From NCBI GenBank assembly GCA_016793525.1, contig JAEUJT010000357.1:1-5596 (forward strand): 5,596 nucleotides of DNA. The letters are read 5' to 3'. Shown here in pieces: positions 5,586 to 5,596 of this stretch. The notes under the pieces were generated by a model. The model was given only the letters and a program-made list of their open reading frames with translations. It did no database searches and was not told the DNA's origin. A program made the position numbers and the translations under genes. Source of the stretch: Archangium sp. (GTDB taxonomy: Bacteria > Myxococcota > Myxococcia > Myxococcales > Myxococcaceae). Each line of letters starts with the position of its first letter. Positions within the stretch are counted from its first letter, which is position 1.

Positions 5586-5596
5586 GCGCGCGAACG

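Overview
This GC-rich, densely coding bacterial window shows codon use dominated by G/C third positions, long spurious antisense ORFs, and little intergenic DNA. The gene mix (ArsR-SRPBCC-DoxX cassette, zinc-ribbon tail-anchored hypothetical, Ada-AlkA fusion plus Ogt) would suit a free-living high-GC soil bacterium such as a myxobacterium (Myxococcota). That taxonomic guess is inference only. There are no rRNA or tRNA genes, CRISPR arrays, phage genes or insertion sequences.

Left part (1-1099, minus strand): a three-gene cassette read right to left. It encodes a cysteine-free ArsR-type repressor (728-1063), an AHSA1-type SRPBCC ligand-binding protein (180-731, ATGA overlap with the repressor) and the first 58 codons of a DoxX-like membrane protein (1-176, cut by the window edge). 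Upstream of the repressor, an AT-rich promoter carries an imperfect palindrome (1081-1096) that could be an autoregulatory operator. The promoter geometry suggests a leaderless or very short-leader transcript.

Middle part (1210-2965, plus strand): an alpha/beta-hydrolase esterase with a visible Ser/Glu/His triad. It is followed 10 bases later by an unrecognised protein with three consecutive four-cysteine zinc ribbons, a middle region of unknown fold and a C-terminal membrane anchor. The two probably share a transcript. The zinc-ribbon gene converges, with only 3 bases between stop codons, on a minus-strand YdeI/OmpD-associated-family gene (2969-3586).

Right part (3685-5585, plus strand): an adaptive-response DNA alkylation repair operon. 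The first gene is a three-module fusion: an Ada methyl-phosphotriester sensor with Cys4 zinc site, an AraC-type DNA-binding domain and an AlkA 3-methyladenine glycosylase. The second is Ogt, the O6-alkylguanine-DNA methyltransferase, whose GTG start overlaps the stop of the first behind a strong ribosome binding site. Sensor, activator, base-excision glycosylase and direct-reversal enzyme are therefore encoded by two translationally coupled genes, the same layout as the alkA(adaA)-ogt pair of Mycobacterium tuberculosis.

Nothing here amounts to a clearly new system. The most novel item is the triple zinc-ribbon tail-anchored protein and its link to the esterase. Every gap between genes is under 150 bases.
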